From: Yersinia rochesterensis
GTDB taxonomy: Bacteria; Pseudomonadota; Gammaproteobacteria; Enterobacterales; Enterobacteriaceae
Direction of reading: 5' to 3'
NCBI RefSeq assembly: GCF_003600645.1
Contig: NZ_CP032482.1
Location: forward strand, 310,001-374,000
Length of the DNA stretch: 64,000 nucleotides
Shown: positions 12,343-21,919 of the stretch, piece by piece
Layout of the letters: every line of letters starts with the position of its first letter
How positions within the stretch are numbered: position 1 is the first letter of the stretch
Notes under the pieces: model-generated
Databases searched by the model: none
What the model saw: only the letters and a program-made list of their open reading frames with translations
What the model was told of the DNA's origin: nothing
Made by a program: the position numbers and the translations under genes

Positions 12343-12777
12343 ATGTTAGAAATATTGAAAATGCAGGCGTTAATTAAAGATATTAATTTATCAGATACTC
12401 AAATTATGCACTTTACATTGAATGGTATCCCTGCCAAAGCGATGGATTATGACCATTCTATTTGTATTGGGCTTTTTTTTATTGAAAAAAAAATGATATC
12501 CGACTCGACGATTTATTATATTTCTCTCATGTTAATGGCTCTTGAGGATACGCAAGACTTTGCATTACAACTTAAGAGTAACGATTGGTGGCTTTGGTAT
12601 CGGCATACTATTAGTGACAGAATAAACATTGATGATGAACATCATAAATTATCAATAAAACTGCATAAAATCAATGAGTTAGTTGATGTCTTTAGCTCAT
12701 TGGCAACTCCACTTAAAGCACCTAAAAAACGTATTCTAAGTGAACATAAAATAGATGTCAGCAAGGTGGCTGTATGA
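12343..12777 (+). CDS. ssaB: SsaB/SpiC-like T3SS gatekeeper component
   Basis: This 144-residue protein resembles Salmonella SsaB (SpiC). The N-terminal MLEILKMQALIKDI aligns with MLAVLKGIPLIQDI, and a later stretch aligns with the Salmonella AYVTLLLAAHPDVHDYAIQL region. In Salmonella SpiC works with SsaL and SsaM to order translocator and effector secretion. I preferred the ATG at 12343 over a GTG at 12319 because a GGAG lies upstream and the alignment begins there. It overlaps ssaC by 4 nt. Confidence 0.75.
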   Translation: MLEILKMQALIKDINLSDTQIMHFTLNGIPAKAMDYDHSICIGLFFIEKKMISDSTIYYISLMLMALEDTQDFALQLKSNDWWLWYRHTISDRINIDDEHHKLSIKLHKINELVDVFSSLATPLKAPKKRILSEHKIDVSKVAV

Positions 12778-14255
12778 AAGAAATTGCTGGCTTAATATTG
12801 TTTTTTTTTATTTTTCAAGTCAATGGGAAAGATATTCCTTGGCAAGGTGAACCTTTTTTTATTTATAGTCGAGGTATGACGGTCACTCATTTATTACAGG
12901 ATCTAGGGGTAAATTATGGAATTCCTGTGTTCGTTAGCCCAGAAATAACTGAAAAATTTAGTGGCAAAATACGGGATAAAACACCCGAGAAAATATTGTC
13001 CGAGCTGGCTGGGCTATACAATATTACTTGGTATTATGACGGTGATATCCTCTACTTCTACAAAACTCAATCTATTAAAAGGGAGCTTATATCTCCTGAA
13101 AGCTTGTCAACGGCTTCCTTAATAAAATATCTAAATCAAAGTGGTGTACCTGCGGCTAAAAACTGTACTGTAAAGGCTATTTCGCAACTTAATGTTATTG
13201 AAGTTACGGGGGTGCCAGTCTGCATTGAGCGTGTGAGTTCTCTGACTAAAATGTTTTCCGCGAAAGTTCGTGAGCAAAACCAAAATAAAGAAACAGTGAA
13301 AGTCTTCCAGTTAAAATATGCTTCTGCTGCTGACTCTAACTACCAGTATAGGGATCAACAAGTTAAATTACCGGGCCTTGTTAGTGTGCTACGAGAAATG
13401 AGTGCAGGTAATCATCTATCTTTGGGGGGCGAAAAGGAAACAGAGGGTGTACCTGCCAGCACGCCACTTTTTTCGGCAGACCCTCGGCAGAATGCGATTA
13501 TTATTCGCGATCGCCAGGCGAATATGCCGCTTTATCGTAGTTTGATTACACAGTTGGATTTACGGCCTGTCCAAATAGAAATTTCGGTGACGATCATTGA
13601 TGTTGATGCCGGGGATATCAGTCAGCTTGGTATCGATTGGTCAGCATCCACATCCATTGGTGGAACCGGTATCTCATTTAACAGTGGGGAACCTCAAAAT
13701 AATGCCAATGGATTCTCCACCGTGATAGGGGATAGCGGAAACTTTATGGTGCGCCTGAATGCGTTACAAAAGAACTCACGCGCGCGAGTTTTATCTCGCC
13801 CATCAGTAGTTACCTTGAATAATATCCAAGCAGTATTAGATAAAAATGTGACTTTTTATACAAAACTGCAAGGTGATAAGGTGGCAAAACTTGAGTCAAT
13901 AACATCCGGTTCATTATTACGAGTAACGCCAAGGATGATTGATTCTGATGGTGTGAAAGAAGTCCTACTTAACCTTAATATTCAGGATGGACAACAACAG
14001 GCATCAATCAGTAGCAGTGAACCTTTACCAGAAATACAAAACTCAGATATTTCAACCCAAGCTACATTGCGGGTTGGACAAAGTTTACTCTTGGGTGGGT
14101 TCATTCAAGATAAACAAATTGAATCACAAAATAAAATACCCTTATTGGGTGATATTCCTTTATTAGGTGGGTTGTTTCGTAATACCAATAAGCAATCCCA
14201 CAGTGTTGTTCGGTTGTTTTTAATCAAAGCCGTACCGATTAACACAGGGGAATAA
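12774..14255 (+). CDS. sctC: SsaC/SctC, T3SS outer-membrane secretin
   Basis: This 493-residue protein would form the outer-membrane ring through which the needle passes. It has a short signal peptide (about residues 1-18), N-domains, and a C-terminal secretin domain with LRVGQSLLLGGFIQDK and IPLLGDIPLLGGLFR, both typical of the family. Its size matches SsaC (497 residues). Its start overlaps the ssaB stop, and the next gene follows after 1 nt. Confidence 0.95.
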   Translation: MKEIAGLILFFFIFQVNGKDIPWQGEPFFIYSRGMTVTHLLQDLGVNYGIPVFVSPEITEKFSGKIRDKTPEKILSELAGLYNITWYYDGDILYFYKTQSIKRELISPESLSTASLIKYLNQSGVPAAKNCTVKAISQLNVIEVTGVPVCIERVSSLTKMFSAKVREQNQNKETVKVFQLKYASAADSNYQYRDQQVKLPGLVSVLREMSAGNHLSLGGEKETEGVPASTPLFSADPRQNAIIIRDRQANMPLYRSLITQLDLRPVQIEISVTIIDVDAGDISQLGIDWSASTSIGGTGISFNSGEPQNNANGFSTVIGDSGNFMVRLNALQKNSRARVLSRPSVVTLNNIQAVLDKNVTFYTKLQGDKVAKLESITSGSLLRVTPRMIDSDGVKEVLLNLNIQDGQQQASISSSEPLPEIQNSDISTQATLRVGQSLLLGGFIQDKQIESQNKIPLLGDIPLLGGLFRNTNKQSHSVVRLFLIKAVPINTGE

Positions 14256-14256
14256 T

Positions 14257-15468
14257 ATGGTAGTACAATTCAAGCTTCGCATATTGGATGGTGAACTCAA
14301 TGGCCGCGAACTGATTTTGCCTGAGGGAGTGTTTACTCTGGGGGAGCAGGGGGCTGATGTGCTATTGCCATTACATCAGGGGAAAATATTAACCTTGATA
14401 ATCAGCGAGAACCAAATAATGCTACAGGTGTCGGGTGTTGTTTGGATTAATGGCTTGCGGCATGATTTACAACAACCCGTTCCTTTACGGCAAGTCATTG
14501 AAACAGCGGGTTTAGCATTGGTGCTCGGCGAGGAGAAAGATGTTTTGAGCGGAATAAGAGTGACCCGCCGTTCAGGATCTCGCTTGTTATTATGCTTATC
14601 TGTGGCGATATTTATCTTATTAGGCTTGTTATTCTCTTTTATATTTTGGTTTACACAGCAATCGAATCGGCTTTTTTCTTATCTTCCTCCCTCTATCCCA
14701 ACACAATTATTGGAACAATTAAAAAGGCCCACTTTGGAGGGCGTAAATGCCGCCTGGCTAGCTGATGGCAGTGTTGTATTGAGCGGTCACTGTGCATCAT
14801 CCCCAGCAGTTATCCAGTTGCAGAATTTTTTGATTTCGAACCATGTGGTATTTCGTAATCAACTAGTTTGTGATGATAGGTTAATTGCCAGTGTCAGTGA
14901 GGTATTACACCAGTATGGTTATCAGGATATAGACGTTAAGGCCGGTAAAAAAACAGGATATGTTGCTATCCAGGGTGCTATTGAGATGGGGGCGAAATGG
15001 TTAAGTGTTCAGGAAGCATTAGCAACCATTGTAGGTTTAAAAGGTTGGACGGTTATTAATCCTCATGATGGCCAAATCCCACTTCTGATTGATCGTTTCA
15101 AAGAATTGGGATTATTAAGTTATCTAACTATGACGCAAAGTAATAAAGAGATCGTTATTAGCGGCGTATTGTCACTCGAGCAGCAGCAACATCTTAGGTT
15201 AATGCTAGCGACACTCAGTCAACAACCTGATGTATTTCCAGTCAGATATCAAAATATCCCAGCCTCGGATCAGGCCACTCAACTCCTCCCTGCGGCGATT
15301 GTTAGTTATGGTGGAAATAGCCATTCAAAATTTGTGCAACTGGCTAATGGTGTTCGTTTGCAGCAAGGTGCTGTGTTGGGAAATGGTTATAAGGTTATTT
15401 TGATTGGAGAGCAGAGTATCTCCCTATTAAAAGCATCTAACTTAGTACAAATACCGATGGATTTTTGA
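14257..15468 (+). CDS. sctD: SsaD/SctD, T3SS inner-membrane ring protein
   Basis: This 403-residue protein matches SsaD (403 residues). It has an FHA-like cytoplasmic domain (about residues 1-95), a single membrane segment (about 108-132) and a periplasmic part with repeated ring-building modules. It forms the outer of the two inner-membrane rings and contacts the secretin. It is tightly packed behind ssaC. Confidence 0.92.
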   Translation: MVVQFKLRILDGELNGRELILPEGVFTLGEQGADVLLPLHQGKILTLIISENQIMLQVSGVVWINGLRHDLQQPVPLRQVIETAGLALVLGEEKDVLSGIRVTRRSGSRLLLCLSVAIFILLGLLFSFIFWFTQQSNRLFSYLPPSIPTQLLEQLKRPTLEGVNAAWLADGSVVLSGHCASSPAVIQLQNFLISNHVVFRNQLVCDDRLIASVSEVLHQYGYQDIDVKAGKKTGYVAIQGAIEMGAKWLSVQEALATIVGLKGWTVINPHDGQIPLLIDRFKELGLLSYLTMTQSNKEIVISGVLSLEQQQHLRLMLATLSQQPDVFPVRYQNIPASDQATQLLPAAIVSYGGNSHSKFVQLANGVRLQQGAVLGNGYKVILIGEQSISLLKASNLVQIPMDF

Positions 15469-15485
15469 GAATAGGGAATTAATTG

Positions 15486-15701
15486 ATGAGACATATTACG
15501 GACCTGGAAGATTGTGTTAAGTATGACTCTTTATCCATTCAGCAGAAAAAGTCGTTGCTAATGAAAGAAAAATCATTAGTTATTCATCAGTTGTCTCTCC
15601 AGCAAACACCGGAGAATTATAAGTATCTTAATGATATGTTATTAGCATTGGGTAGTGCAGAAAAAATCATAGAAACCTTAACTCTCCGTTATAAGAAGTA
15701 A
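15486..15701 (+). CDS. ssaE: SsaE-like T3SS protein (EscE/YscE family)
   Basis: This small, largely helical protein of about 71 residues fits the SsaE/YscE group, which act as co-chaperones for the needle subunit or translocators. The ATG at 15486 has AGGGA upstream; a TTG one codon earlier is less likely. It occupies the ssaE position exactly, between ssaD and sseA. The sequence is too short for a firm call without the context. Confidence 0.75.
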   Translation: MRHITDLEDCVKYDSLSIQQKKSLLMKEKSLVIHQLSLQQTPENYKYLNDMLLALGSAEKIIETLTLRYKK

Positions 15702-15812
15702 TTCAATTTATTATGCCTATTTTTAAAAGAAATTCAGTGAATATAAAAGACACTGATTAATGAATGAGACAAAATTAATTTAATATCTCATGAATAGATA
15801 AGGATATATTAT
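15702..15812 (+). promoter_or_regulatory. Probable promoter region of the sseA effector/translocon operon
   Basis: This AT-rich gap of 111 nt separates the structural ssaB-E genes from the sse genes. In SPI-2 an SsrB-dependent promoter lies at this point. The sequence shows A/T tracts and AATTAATTTAAT but no operator that I can name with confidence. Confidence 0.4.
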
Positions 15813-16109
15813 ATGAATGATAGTAACCCTATTCAATACATGCTGGGTGATTTGCAGGGGAGGTATAGTAAGTTAGAGTCTGACTTAGATAAACTTAAGG
15901 TTTTTCAACAGCATATAAACTTACTGCAACAGCGGGCAGATAATGATAGTCAAGCAAGAGAAGTATTATCACGACTGGATGCCGCTTTTCCTGATGGTTT
16001 TAAACAAGAAAAAGCCAAGATGATGGATTGTATTTCTCAGATGAGCATACAGTTTAAACAATTAGAAACACAGCTTAAAAACATGAATGCTACAGAGAAT
16101 ACTCAGTAA
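15813..16109 (+). CDS. sseA: SseA-like chaperone for T3SS translocators
   Basis: This 98-residue protein is helical and rich in Q, K and D, with a probable coiled coil over most of its length. In Salmonella SseA is the chaperone of the translocon proteins SseB and SseD. Position (directly before sseB), size (108 in Salmonella) and composition support the call. The ribosome-binding site is AAGGAT. Confidence 0.75.
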   Translation: MNDSNPIQYMLGDLQGRYSKLESDLDKLKVFQQHINLLQQRADNDSQAREVLSRLDAAFPDGFKQEKAKMMDCISQMSIQFKQLETQLKNMNATENTQ

Positions 16110-16156
16110 CGATATTTCCTTAAATATCACTCCGATTGGAGTGAAGGAGCATCTAT

Positions 16157-16744
16157 ATGCCAACGAATACTTATATCAATATGCCAAAGTATTTTGCCGC
16201 ACATGCAGCCAAATCATCTGAAAATGATGTAATTAAACATTCCTCGCCTTATACGGTTAATGATTCTGATGATATCTTTAGTCTGGGATTGAAAGTCTTA
16301 TACTCATTTCTTGATGTGCTTTCTAATATTGCTAGCTCTAATTTTAAAGAGATGCAGGCGCGCTCAAAATATGCCAGTGATACGCAAGAGATGTCTAACC
16401 GTGTTGATGAAGTTATTGCCGAAGCGACAAAAGGGGATGATAAAACCAAAGAGCCGCTACCTGATTCGGTGATTGATTTTATGCGGAAAAATAGCATTAC
16501 CGTTGATGGAATGAGTATTGATGAGTATTTAAAAAAGAATGGCCCAGAGCTGGATAAAGGGCAATTACAGGCGGTGAAAGCTTCATTAGATAATGAGAAG
16601 AGCCGGGCCACGGACACCATGAGCCAGGATCAATTGCAGTTACAGAAAATAATGCAAAGTTATAACGTTTGCTCCAATAACATCAGTACATTGCAGACCG
16701 GCTTAAAAGATTTACTGATGACGATTGCTCGAAGTTTCTGCTAA
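16157..16744 (+). CDS. sseB: SseB/EspA-like needle-extension translocon protein
   Basis: This 195-residue secreted protein matches SseB (196 residues). SseB forms the EspA-like filament or platform linking the needle to the translocon pore. The N-terminal half contains a hydrophobic helix (SLGLKVLYSFLDVLSNIAS), and the C-terminal helices are predicted coiled coil, as in EspA. AAGGAG lies upstream of the start. It sits between its chaperone genes sseA and sscA. Confidence 0.88.
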   Translation: MPTNTYINMPKYFAAHAAKSSENDVIKHSSPYTVNDSDDIFSLGLKVLYSFLDVLSNIASSNFKEMQARSKYASDTQEMSNRVDEVIAEATKGDDKTKEPLPDSVIDFMRKNSITVDGMSIDEYLKKNGPELDKGQLQAVKASLDNEKSRATDTMSQDQLQLQKIMQSYNVCSNNISTLQTGLKDLLMTIARSFC

Positions 16745-16773
16745 CTCAATCGCGAGGGTAAGGATGGTGTGAA

Positions 16774-17232
16774 ATGAGTATTCAACCCAGTGATGAGGTT
16801 ATTAATTTTATGAGGCGCGGCGGTTCTCTGCGCATGTTAACCAAAATGAACCCACAAGATTTGGCATTGGTATATGAATACACCGTTCAGTTATGCCAGG
16901 GAAGGGAATATAACAGTGCCAAGCAGCTATTAAATCTATTAGTGCGACTGGATCATTGGAATTTCTCTTATTGGCTGACGTTGGGGGCGTGTTATCAGCA
17001 AACGGCTGATTTCCATCAGGCAATTTATTGCTTTAGTCGTGCGGGACAAATTCAGGTCGATGACCCCCGCCCATCTTGTTCTGCTGCGGAATGTTATGTG
17101 GCCTGCAATAACCGAGTTTATGCGGAAAAAGCTTTCCGCATGTCATTGAATTGGTGCCATTCGCACACTGAATGGACTGAAGTGAAACAACGAGCCGAGC
17201 GCGGCTTAGCGGCTTTACGGTTGGAGGTATGA
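16774..17232 (+). CDS. sscA: SscA-like class II chaperone (SycD/LcrH family)
   Basis: This 152-residue tetratricopeptide protein belongs to the SycD/LcrH family. TPR-like repeats cover about residues 35-135 (YWLTLGACYQQTADFHQAIYCFSRAG is part of the repeat array). Class II chaperones keep the hydrophobic translocators in a secretable state, and here the client should be the next gene, sseC. It is separated from sseC by 1 nt. Confidence 0.92.
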   Translation: MSIQPSDEVINFMRRGGSLRMLTKMNPQDLALVYEYTVQLCQGREYNSAKQLLNLLVRLDHWNFSYWLTLGACYQQTADFHQAIYCFSRAGQIQVDDPRPSCSAAECYVACNNRVYAEKAFRMSLNWCHSHTEWTEVKQRAERGLAALRLEV

Positions 17233-17233
17233 C

Positions 17234-18700
17234 ATGCCCGATGCGATAGGTGTTAAAGCCACTTTTCTGAATGATTGTGCAATGGTGAATGCGGGTAAAA
17301 GCTCGGCTTTATCGCCGGTAAAAATGCCTGACTGGCGCGGTATTGCTGGGTTTCCTCCCTTAATAGATGCCAATACAAACTCGCCCAAAGTGACGCGACA
17401 AAATGCCCAAGGCGCACTCGATCGCTTGCTAACATCTTTACCGCGCTCGGGTTCAAATGAAGTGGGCAATAACCGACTTTCGCTTGACCGACTGGGCAGC
17501 ACGGATATGCAACTCATTATGTCGATGGCCGGAAATCTGAATCTTGGGATTTTCTCTGATTTGTGCAAGTCGATCGGCAAGCAAATGGAACGTGCCACAG
17601 ATGTGCAGGCTTTCTTGCGCGATAAACGCGTCGCTGAATATCAAAAACAGATTGATAAGGCGATTGAACAGGCAGATAAAGCCAAAAAAGCGGGCATTTT
17701 CAATGCCGTATTTGATTGGATTATCGGGGCTGCCGAAGTGGTTTATGGCGCGCTGAAGGTTGTTGAGGGCGTATTAACTGGCGATCCCGTCGCCATTACC
17801 TCGGGTGTCGCTTATTTAGCGGCGGGCACAGCAGGTTTGGTTAAAGCTGCAGCAGAAACGGCAATGTTATTGGGTGCATCAAAGGAAAAATGTCAGGAAG
17901 TTATTGATGTTGCAGGAAAAGTACAACTTGGCTTTGAATGTTTTGCTATGGCCATTGACCTGTTTCAGGCGGGCCGCGCAATCAATGCTGCCCGTGCGGT
18001 GACCCAAGGCGCGGGTGATGTGCTGACAAAGGGCGGCGGCGAAGCACTGACTGATGCTATCAAACGCGGAGCGACTGAAGAAGTTGAGCAGTTGGCTGGG
18101 CAGTTCGGTAAAGATGTGAGTCAGCAGGTCAGCCGTAATATCTCAATGAAAGCGATGGAAATAGAAATGGTTGAGGCCTCTAATATGGCGTCGACGGCGG
18201 CTAAGCAAGCGGTAAAGGCGGAAATGACTTTGGTGCGTAATATCACTAAATCATTTACCCACGAAGGCATTGAAAAACTGGTGAGTGGGGTGACGAAAAA
18301 ACTGGCTCAGGATGCAATAAAAAAAGGGGTCACTCTCACCACAGAAGAATTGGGCCGGCAATGTACCAAAGCGATTATGAAAAAATCAATTAAGACCATT
18401 TTAAAAGATATTGCCACGTCACCTTTACTGATTATTCAAAAATGCAGTAGTGCGGCAGTACAAATTAATAATGGCCAGTTATCTATTCAGAATTCCGGGT
18501 TGCAAAAAGAGATTCAAAAATTAATTCTTGATCAAGATTTCACTCAATTTATGGATGAATGGGTAGAGAAAAATAAACAGCATCAGCTTAAACAACTCAA
18601 AGAAACGTCCCAGGATGCGCAAGATACATTGACAAAACTCAATGACAATGTCCGCCAGAATGGCATGTTGCAGGTCAGTATTGCGAGTTCATTGATATAG
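17234..18700 (+). CDS. sseC: SseC-like translocon pore protein (YopB/EspD type)
   Basis: This 488-residue protein matches SseC (484 residues). A long hydrophobic region (about residues 154-215) could insert into the host membrane, and the C-terminal third is helical and amphipathic. With SseD it would form the translocation pore. The start follows GGAGGTATGAC at the end of sscA, giving translational coupling with its chaperone. Confidence 0.92.
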   Translation: MPDAIGVKATFLNDCAMVNAGKSSALSPVKMPDWRGIAGFPPLIDANTNSPKVTRQNAQGALDRLLTSLPRSGSNEVGNNRLSLDRLGSTDMQLIMSMAGNLNLGIFSDLCKSIGKQMERATDVQAFLRDKRVAEYQKQIDKAIEQADKAKKAGIFNAVFDWIIGAAEVVYGALKVVEGVLTGDPVAITSGVAYLAAGTAGLVKAAAETAMLLGASKEKCQEVIDVAGKVQLGFECFAMAIDLFQAGRAINAARAVTQGAGDVLTKGGGEALTDAIKRGATEEVEQLAGQFGKDVSQQVSRNISMKAMEIEMVEASNMASTAAKQAVKAEMTLVRNITKSFTHEGIEKLVSGVTKKLAQDAIKKGVTLTTEELGRQCTKAIMKKSIKTILKDIATSPLLIIQKCSSAAVQINNGQLSIQNSGLQKEIQKLILDQDFTQFMDEWVEKNKQHQLKQLKETSQDAQDTLTKLNDNVRQNGMLQVSIASSLI

Positions 18701-18710
18701 AGAGGTTATT

Positions 18711-19316
18711 ATGGATATGACAGTAAATCATAAAATAATTTTTCCTGAGCAAAATAAAATTGCTACTGAAAAAGATAATGAAGAAATAGGAAATAAATTT
18801 ACCTCAGACCTGTCCAATTTCTTGTCAGATTTGTCCAATATCATTTTTCAAATGAATATTTTATTTAAAAAAATGCGTGATTTATTGAATACCTATAATC
18901 AAAAGCAACAAATGTTAGGTTGGAATATTCAAGTAAGTTCAATGCAGAATAAGCGGGAAGCTATCGATAAAACAGCGGCTGGTGCCATTGCCAATGGTGT
19001 TTGTACTATTCTCTCGGGTGTGGTTAGCGGTGTGGGGGCGGCGGCCAGTTTAAAACTCGGTGATATTGCGACACATAGCGGCTCGGCGCTAGGGCAACTT
19101 GGTGCGGGTAGCGGTAAATTAGTTGAAGGAGATATGGCGCGGAATGCTGATTTGCTACGCATGACCAGTGATCTGCAAAGCACTGGTGCACAATCTTATA
19201 GTAAAAATATCAGTGAGTTGTCGGATAAGATGAATGAAGCCCGCCAAAACATGAAAGATTTGTGTAATGCCGTAAGCAATATGATGGGCCAAATTTCCAT
19301 GGCTGTGAAGTTATGA
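18711..19316 (+). CDS. sseD: SseD-like translocon pore protein (EspB/YopD type)
   Basis: This 201-residue protein matches SseD (195 residues). A central hydrophobic stretch rich in A, G and V (about residues 83-110, GAIANGVCTILSGVVSG) is flanked by helical segments. It is the second pore component with SseC. It lies 10 nt after sseC. Confidence 0.9.
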   Translation: MDMTVNHKIIFPEQNKIATEKDNEEIGNKFTSDLSNFLSDLSNIIFQMNILFKKMRDLLNTYNQKQQMLGWNIQVSSMQNKREAIDKTAAGAIANGVCTILSGVVSGVGAAASLKLGDIATHSGSALGQLGAGSGKLVEGDMARNADLLRMTSDLQSTGAQSYSKNISELSDKMNEARQNMKDLCNAVSNMMGQISMAVKL

Positions 19317-19319
19317 TAT

Positions 19320-19721
19320 ATGAAATATAACCCATGTAATGCTGAACAATACTTAAGTAATCAAGGCTGCACAGTCAAAATAGCTTACTTTGAAAATAGT
19401 GCATTTAAAATGGGTCATGAGTTTTTCCATTATGGCTATCGTGTCATTTACCGGGTTGAGCACAGTGAGTTTATTATTTGCCATCTAGAGGTCATAAATA
19501 ATGATGGCCAGCCCGGTGATTTTTTAAAATTATTTAATTTATTACATCAATTAGGTATGAGTATTACTGACCTGTCGATAATCAGAATGATGATTGTTGA
19601 TAATATTGCCAACCCAACTTTGCAGTTAATACGTCGCCGCCTTATTAAGTTGCTCATAGCCAAAGGTGCTTTCAATAAAAATATTGATGGTGATGATTGG
19701 TTATTATTTGATGTTAGCTAA
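19320..19721 (+). CDS. sseE: SseE-like T3SS chaperone
   Basis: This 133-residue protein has the size and position of Salmonella SseE (137 residues), between sseD and sscB. The alternating acidic and hydrophobic pattern resembles class I T3SS chaperones. I recognise it mainly by synteny. It begins 3 nt after the sseD stop. Confidence 0.7.
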   Translation: MKYNPCNAEQYLSNQGCTVKIAYFENSAFKMGHEFFHYGYRVIYRVEHSEFIICHLEVINNDGQPGDFLKLFNLLHQLGMSITDLSIIRMMIVDNIANPTLQLIRRRLIKLLIAKGAFNKNIDGDDWLLFDVS

Positions 19722-19729
19722 GGGGTGAT

Positions 19730-20212
19730 ATGAGTGAGGATAATATCGAAAAGTTACAGTCTATTTGCGAAAAAATAAATGTCACATTGACGTGCAAAGG
19801 TATTATTAATACACAAATGATGAATGATAGTCAGGATGTTTCTCCTCAGGAGGTGCATACAAGATATGAACGAGGTTATCAGGCCTGGCTGGTGGATAAT
19901 TATATTGCTGCAATAGAGGAGTTTTCTTGGCTGACATTACATTGCCCGCTAGAACCGCAATTTCATTTGGCTTTGGCGGGTGCCATGCAAATGCAGCAGG
20001 AGTTTACATTAGCGCTGAGTGCTTATGCTTGTGCACTACTTTTAGAGGCGCAAGATCCTGAACCAGTCTATCAAATGGCCGTTTGTTTACAGGCCATGGG
20101 AAATGGAGCGGATGCCCGAGAAGCATTACAAACTGCCATTGAAATGAGCTATCTTAACTCTGAATATGCTCCGACGGCCGAAAAAGCCAATCAATTATTA
20201 AATAGTATCTGA
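19730..20212 (+). CDS. sscB: SscB-like TPR chaperone
   Basis: This 160-residue SycD/LcrH-like protein has TPR repeats at about residues 45-150 (HFHLALAGAMQMQQEF-like and AVCLQAMGNGADAREAL motifs). In Salmonella SscB is the chaperone of the effector SseF. Here it directly precedes the sseF-like gene, which carries a stop codon, so its client may no longer be made. Confidence 0.85.
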   Translation: MSEDNIEKLQSICEKINVTLTCKGIINTQMMNDSQDVSPQEVHTRYERGYQAWLVDNYIAAIEEFSWLTLHCPLEPQFHLALAGAMQMQQEFTLALSAYACALLLEAQDPEPVYQMAVCLQAMGNGADAREALQTAIEMSYLNSEYAPTAEKANQLLNSI

Positions 20213-20257
20213 AACAGATAATACAGTTCGTATAAGCCATATTTAAGGTGGATAACT

Positions 20258-21136
20258 ATGAGCCTAATAACTGCATCCGAAATAAATCAGTGTCCAGAGG
20301 TCATCTCCACATTTAATTCTATGGAAAAAAGTGTCAATCCGGCATCTGATGATAAAAAACCTATTCTTCTTGCTTTAACTGAATTGATGAAAAAGCTTGA
20401 GAATAATGCTATTAAATAGGCAAATATTGGCGTTAATAGATTAGGTGACACTCAAGACTGTGAGCTTGTTGAATTAAAAAGTGCCAGAGTAAAATTAGCT
20501 AAGAAACAATTTTTTATTAATGTGATTGAATCGATTATTTCTCTGACTTCGTTTGTTTTCGGGGTTGGGATCAGTATTTGTAGCGGTGGTGTAGCAACCC
20601 CTGTTGCTGTTATTGCGGGCTTAAATCTTATGCTCTCACTGTCTAATTTGGCCTGTGCTTATCATAACTGGAGTTGCGCCAGTCAAAATAAAGAAGAACT
20701 GACGATGGGCAGCGATGCCATACAACAAGCTGTTTTTATGCTAGCTAGGCATTGCCAGGCATCACCGATAAATGCTAAAAAAATTGCCCGCTTCACTTCG
20801 TATTTTATTAGAGCTGGAATTGTGATTTCTCTCGGCGTAATCGGAGGGTTTATCCATCCGGTTATTAATAATAGTTTATGCTTACTCGCTAAAAATTATG
20901 CCCCAATATTAACCTCCATGATGAGTGTGGTCGCGGCGGGGGCTTTAGGAACCTGGATGAATCATGACAGTGATGCGAAAGACGCTATTATAACAAAATT
21001 GGTCACAACTGAAAAAGAGACTGTCGAAAGCTTAGCCTCTCTTGCGGGGGAGAAGAAGATATTAGCCGCACTTAAAGAGTTCATTAAGTTATCAGGAGAA
21101 AGTCAACAGAATATTATTAATGGGATTAAGGTTTAA
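20258..21136 (+). pseudogene. sseF: sseF-like effector gene interrupted by an in-frame TAG
   Basis: A good ribosome-binding site (AAGGTG, 8 nt spacing) precedes an ATG at 20258. The frame runs 53 codons to a TAG at 20417-20419, then continues open in the same frame to a TAA at 21134-21136, for 292 codons counting the TAG. The second part contains two long hydrophobic regions (SLTSFVFGVGISICSGG and IRAGIVISLGVIGGF), as in the membrane-inserted effectors SseF and SseG. Salmonella has sseF and sseG after sscB; here there is one gene. The downstream part could restart only at a GTG (20522) without a clear ribosome-binding site. A sequencing error or amber suppression cannot be excluded. Confidence 0.75.
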
Positions 21137-21200
21137 GACGGATAACCCTGAGCGGTATTATTTGTCACTCTTGTCCAAGGACAATGACACTCGAAGGGAT

Positions 21201-21911
21201 ATGATGAAATCAATAAAATTTATTCTATTTCGGCAAGAGGGAATATTACGCATTGAAGGTGTCGGCCATACTGTGCCTGCCGGTAATTTAGTGATTACCG
21301 ATGAGCAGGCGAGTGTGTCCTCTTTTTCACAAAGTACGTTTATTTCAATATTATGTCATTCTATCGATCTTTTACCGCTATACAAAGATTTAGCCAGTAA
21401 GATGGTGCAGCCGAATAAATTCCGCTTACCCCCAAGTGTTTGTGAACGCTATAAGATATTACCTGCTAATAACGATATTATTTGCGCGGCTGAGCAGTTA
21501 GTTGATATTGAGCGAAGTGCATCGTTACGATTTCTTTATCTTTATTGTTTAGGTCTGGAGCCGGTGTATTTCTCCAGACTATTAGAATCAATTGTCGGAA
21601 CTAATAATGAATTATTGGAGTTCTTTGATAAAAACCGCCTCAATCCCTGGACAGTTGCGCGTTATGCCAATGAATTAGGTATTTCGACACGTAAATTGAA
21701 TTTCCTATTTTATGAAAAGTTCGGGATGTCTGCGAAGCAATGGCTTTTGGAGCAACGGCTGAAAAAAGGGTGCGAGCTGCTGCTATCCACGCGATTACGC
21801 GTGGCAGATATTGCCCTGGAGTGTGGTTTTAGTAATCACGCTCATTTCTCTGATAGTTTTCGTCGCCGTTTTCAGCAGTGTCCGTCACATATGCGGTCGC
21901 TAATGGAATAG
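21201..21911 (+). CDS. AraC-family regulator inside the T3SS locus
   Basis: The C-terminal 100 residues form an AraC/XylS double helix-turn-helix (WTVARYANELGISTRKLNFLFYE and VADIALECGFSNHAHFSDSFRR regions). The N-terminal part resembles T3SS activators such as ExsA, InvF and MxiE in size and pattern, not sugar-binding AraC proteins. Salmonella SPI-2 has no such gene at this place. The ATG at 21201 (or 21204) has AAGGGA just upstream; an earlier in-frame ATG at 21120 would overlap the sseF-like gene and has no ribosome-binding site. It is followed 8 nt later by the needle gene. Confidence 0.88.
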   Translation: MMKSIKFILFRQEGILRIEGVGHTVPAGNLVITDEQASVSSFSQSTFISILCHSIDLLPLYKDLASKMVQPNKFRLPPSVCERYKILPANNDIICAAEQLVDIERSASLRFLYLYCLGLEPVYFSRLLESIVGTNNELLEFFDKNRLNPWTVARYANELGISTRKLNFLFYEKFGMSAKQWLLEQRLKKGCELLLSTRLRVADIALECGFSNHAHFSDSFRRRFQQCPSHMRSLME

Positions 21912-21919
21912 GAGGATTA

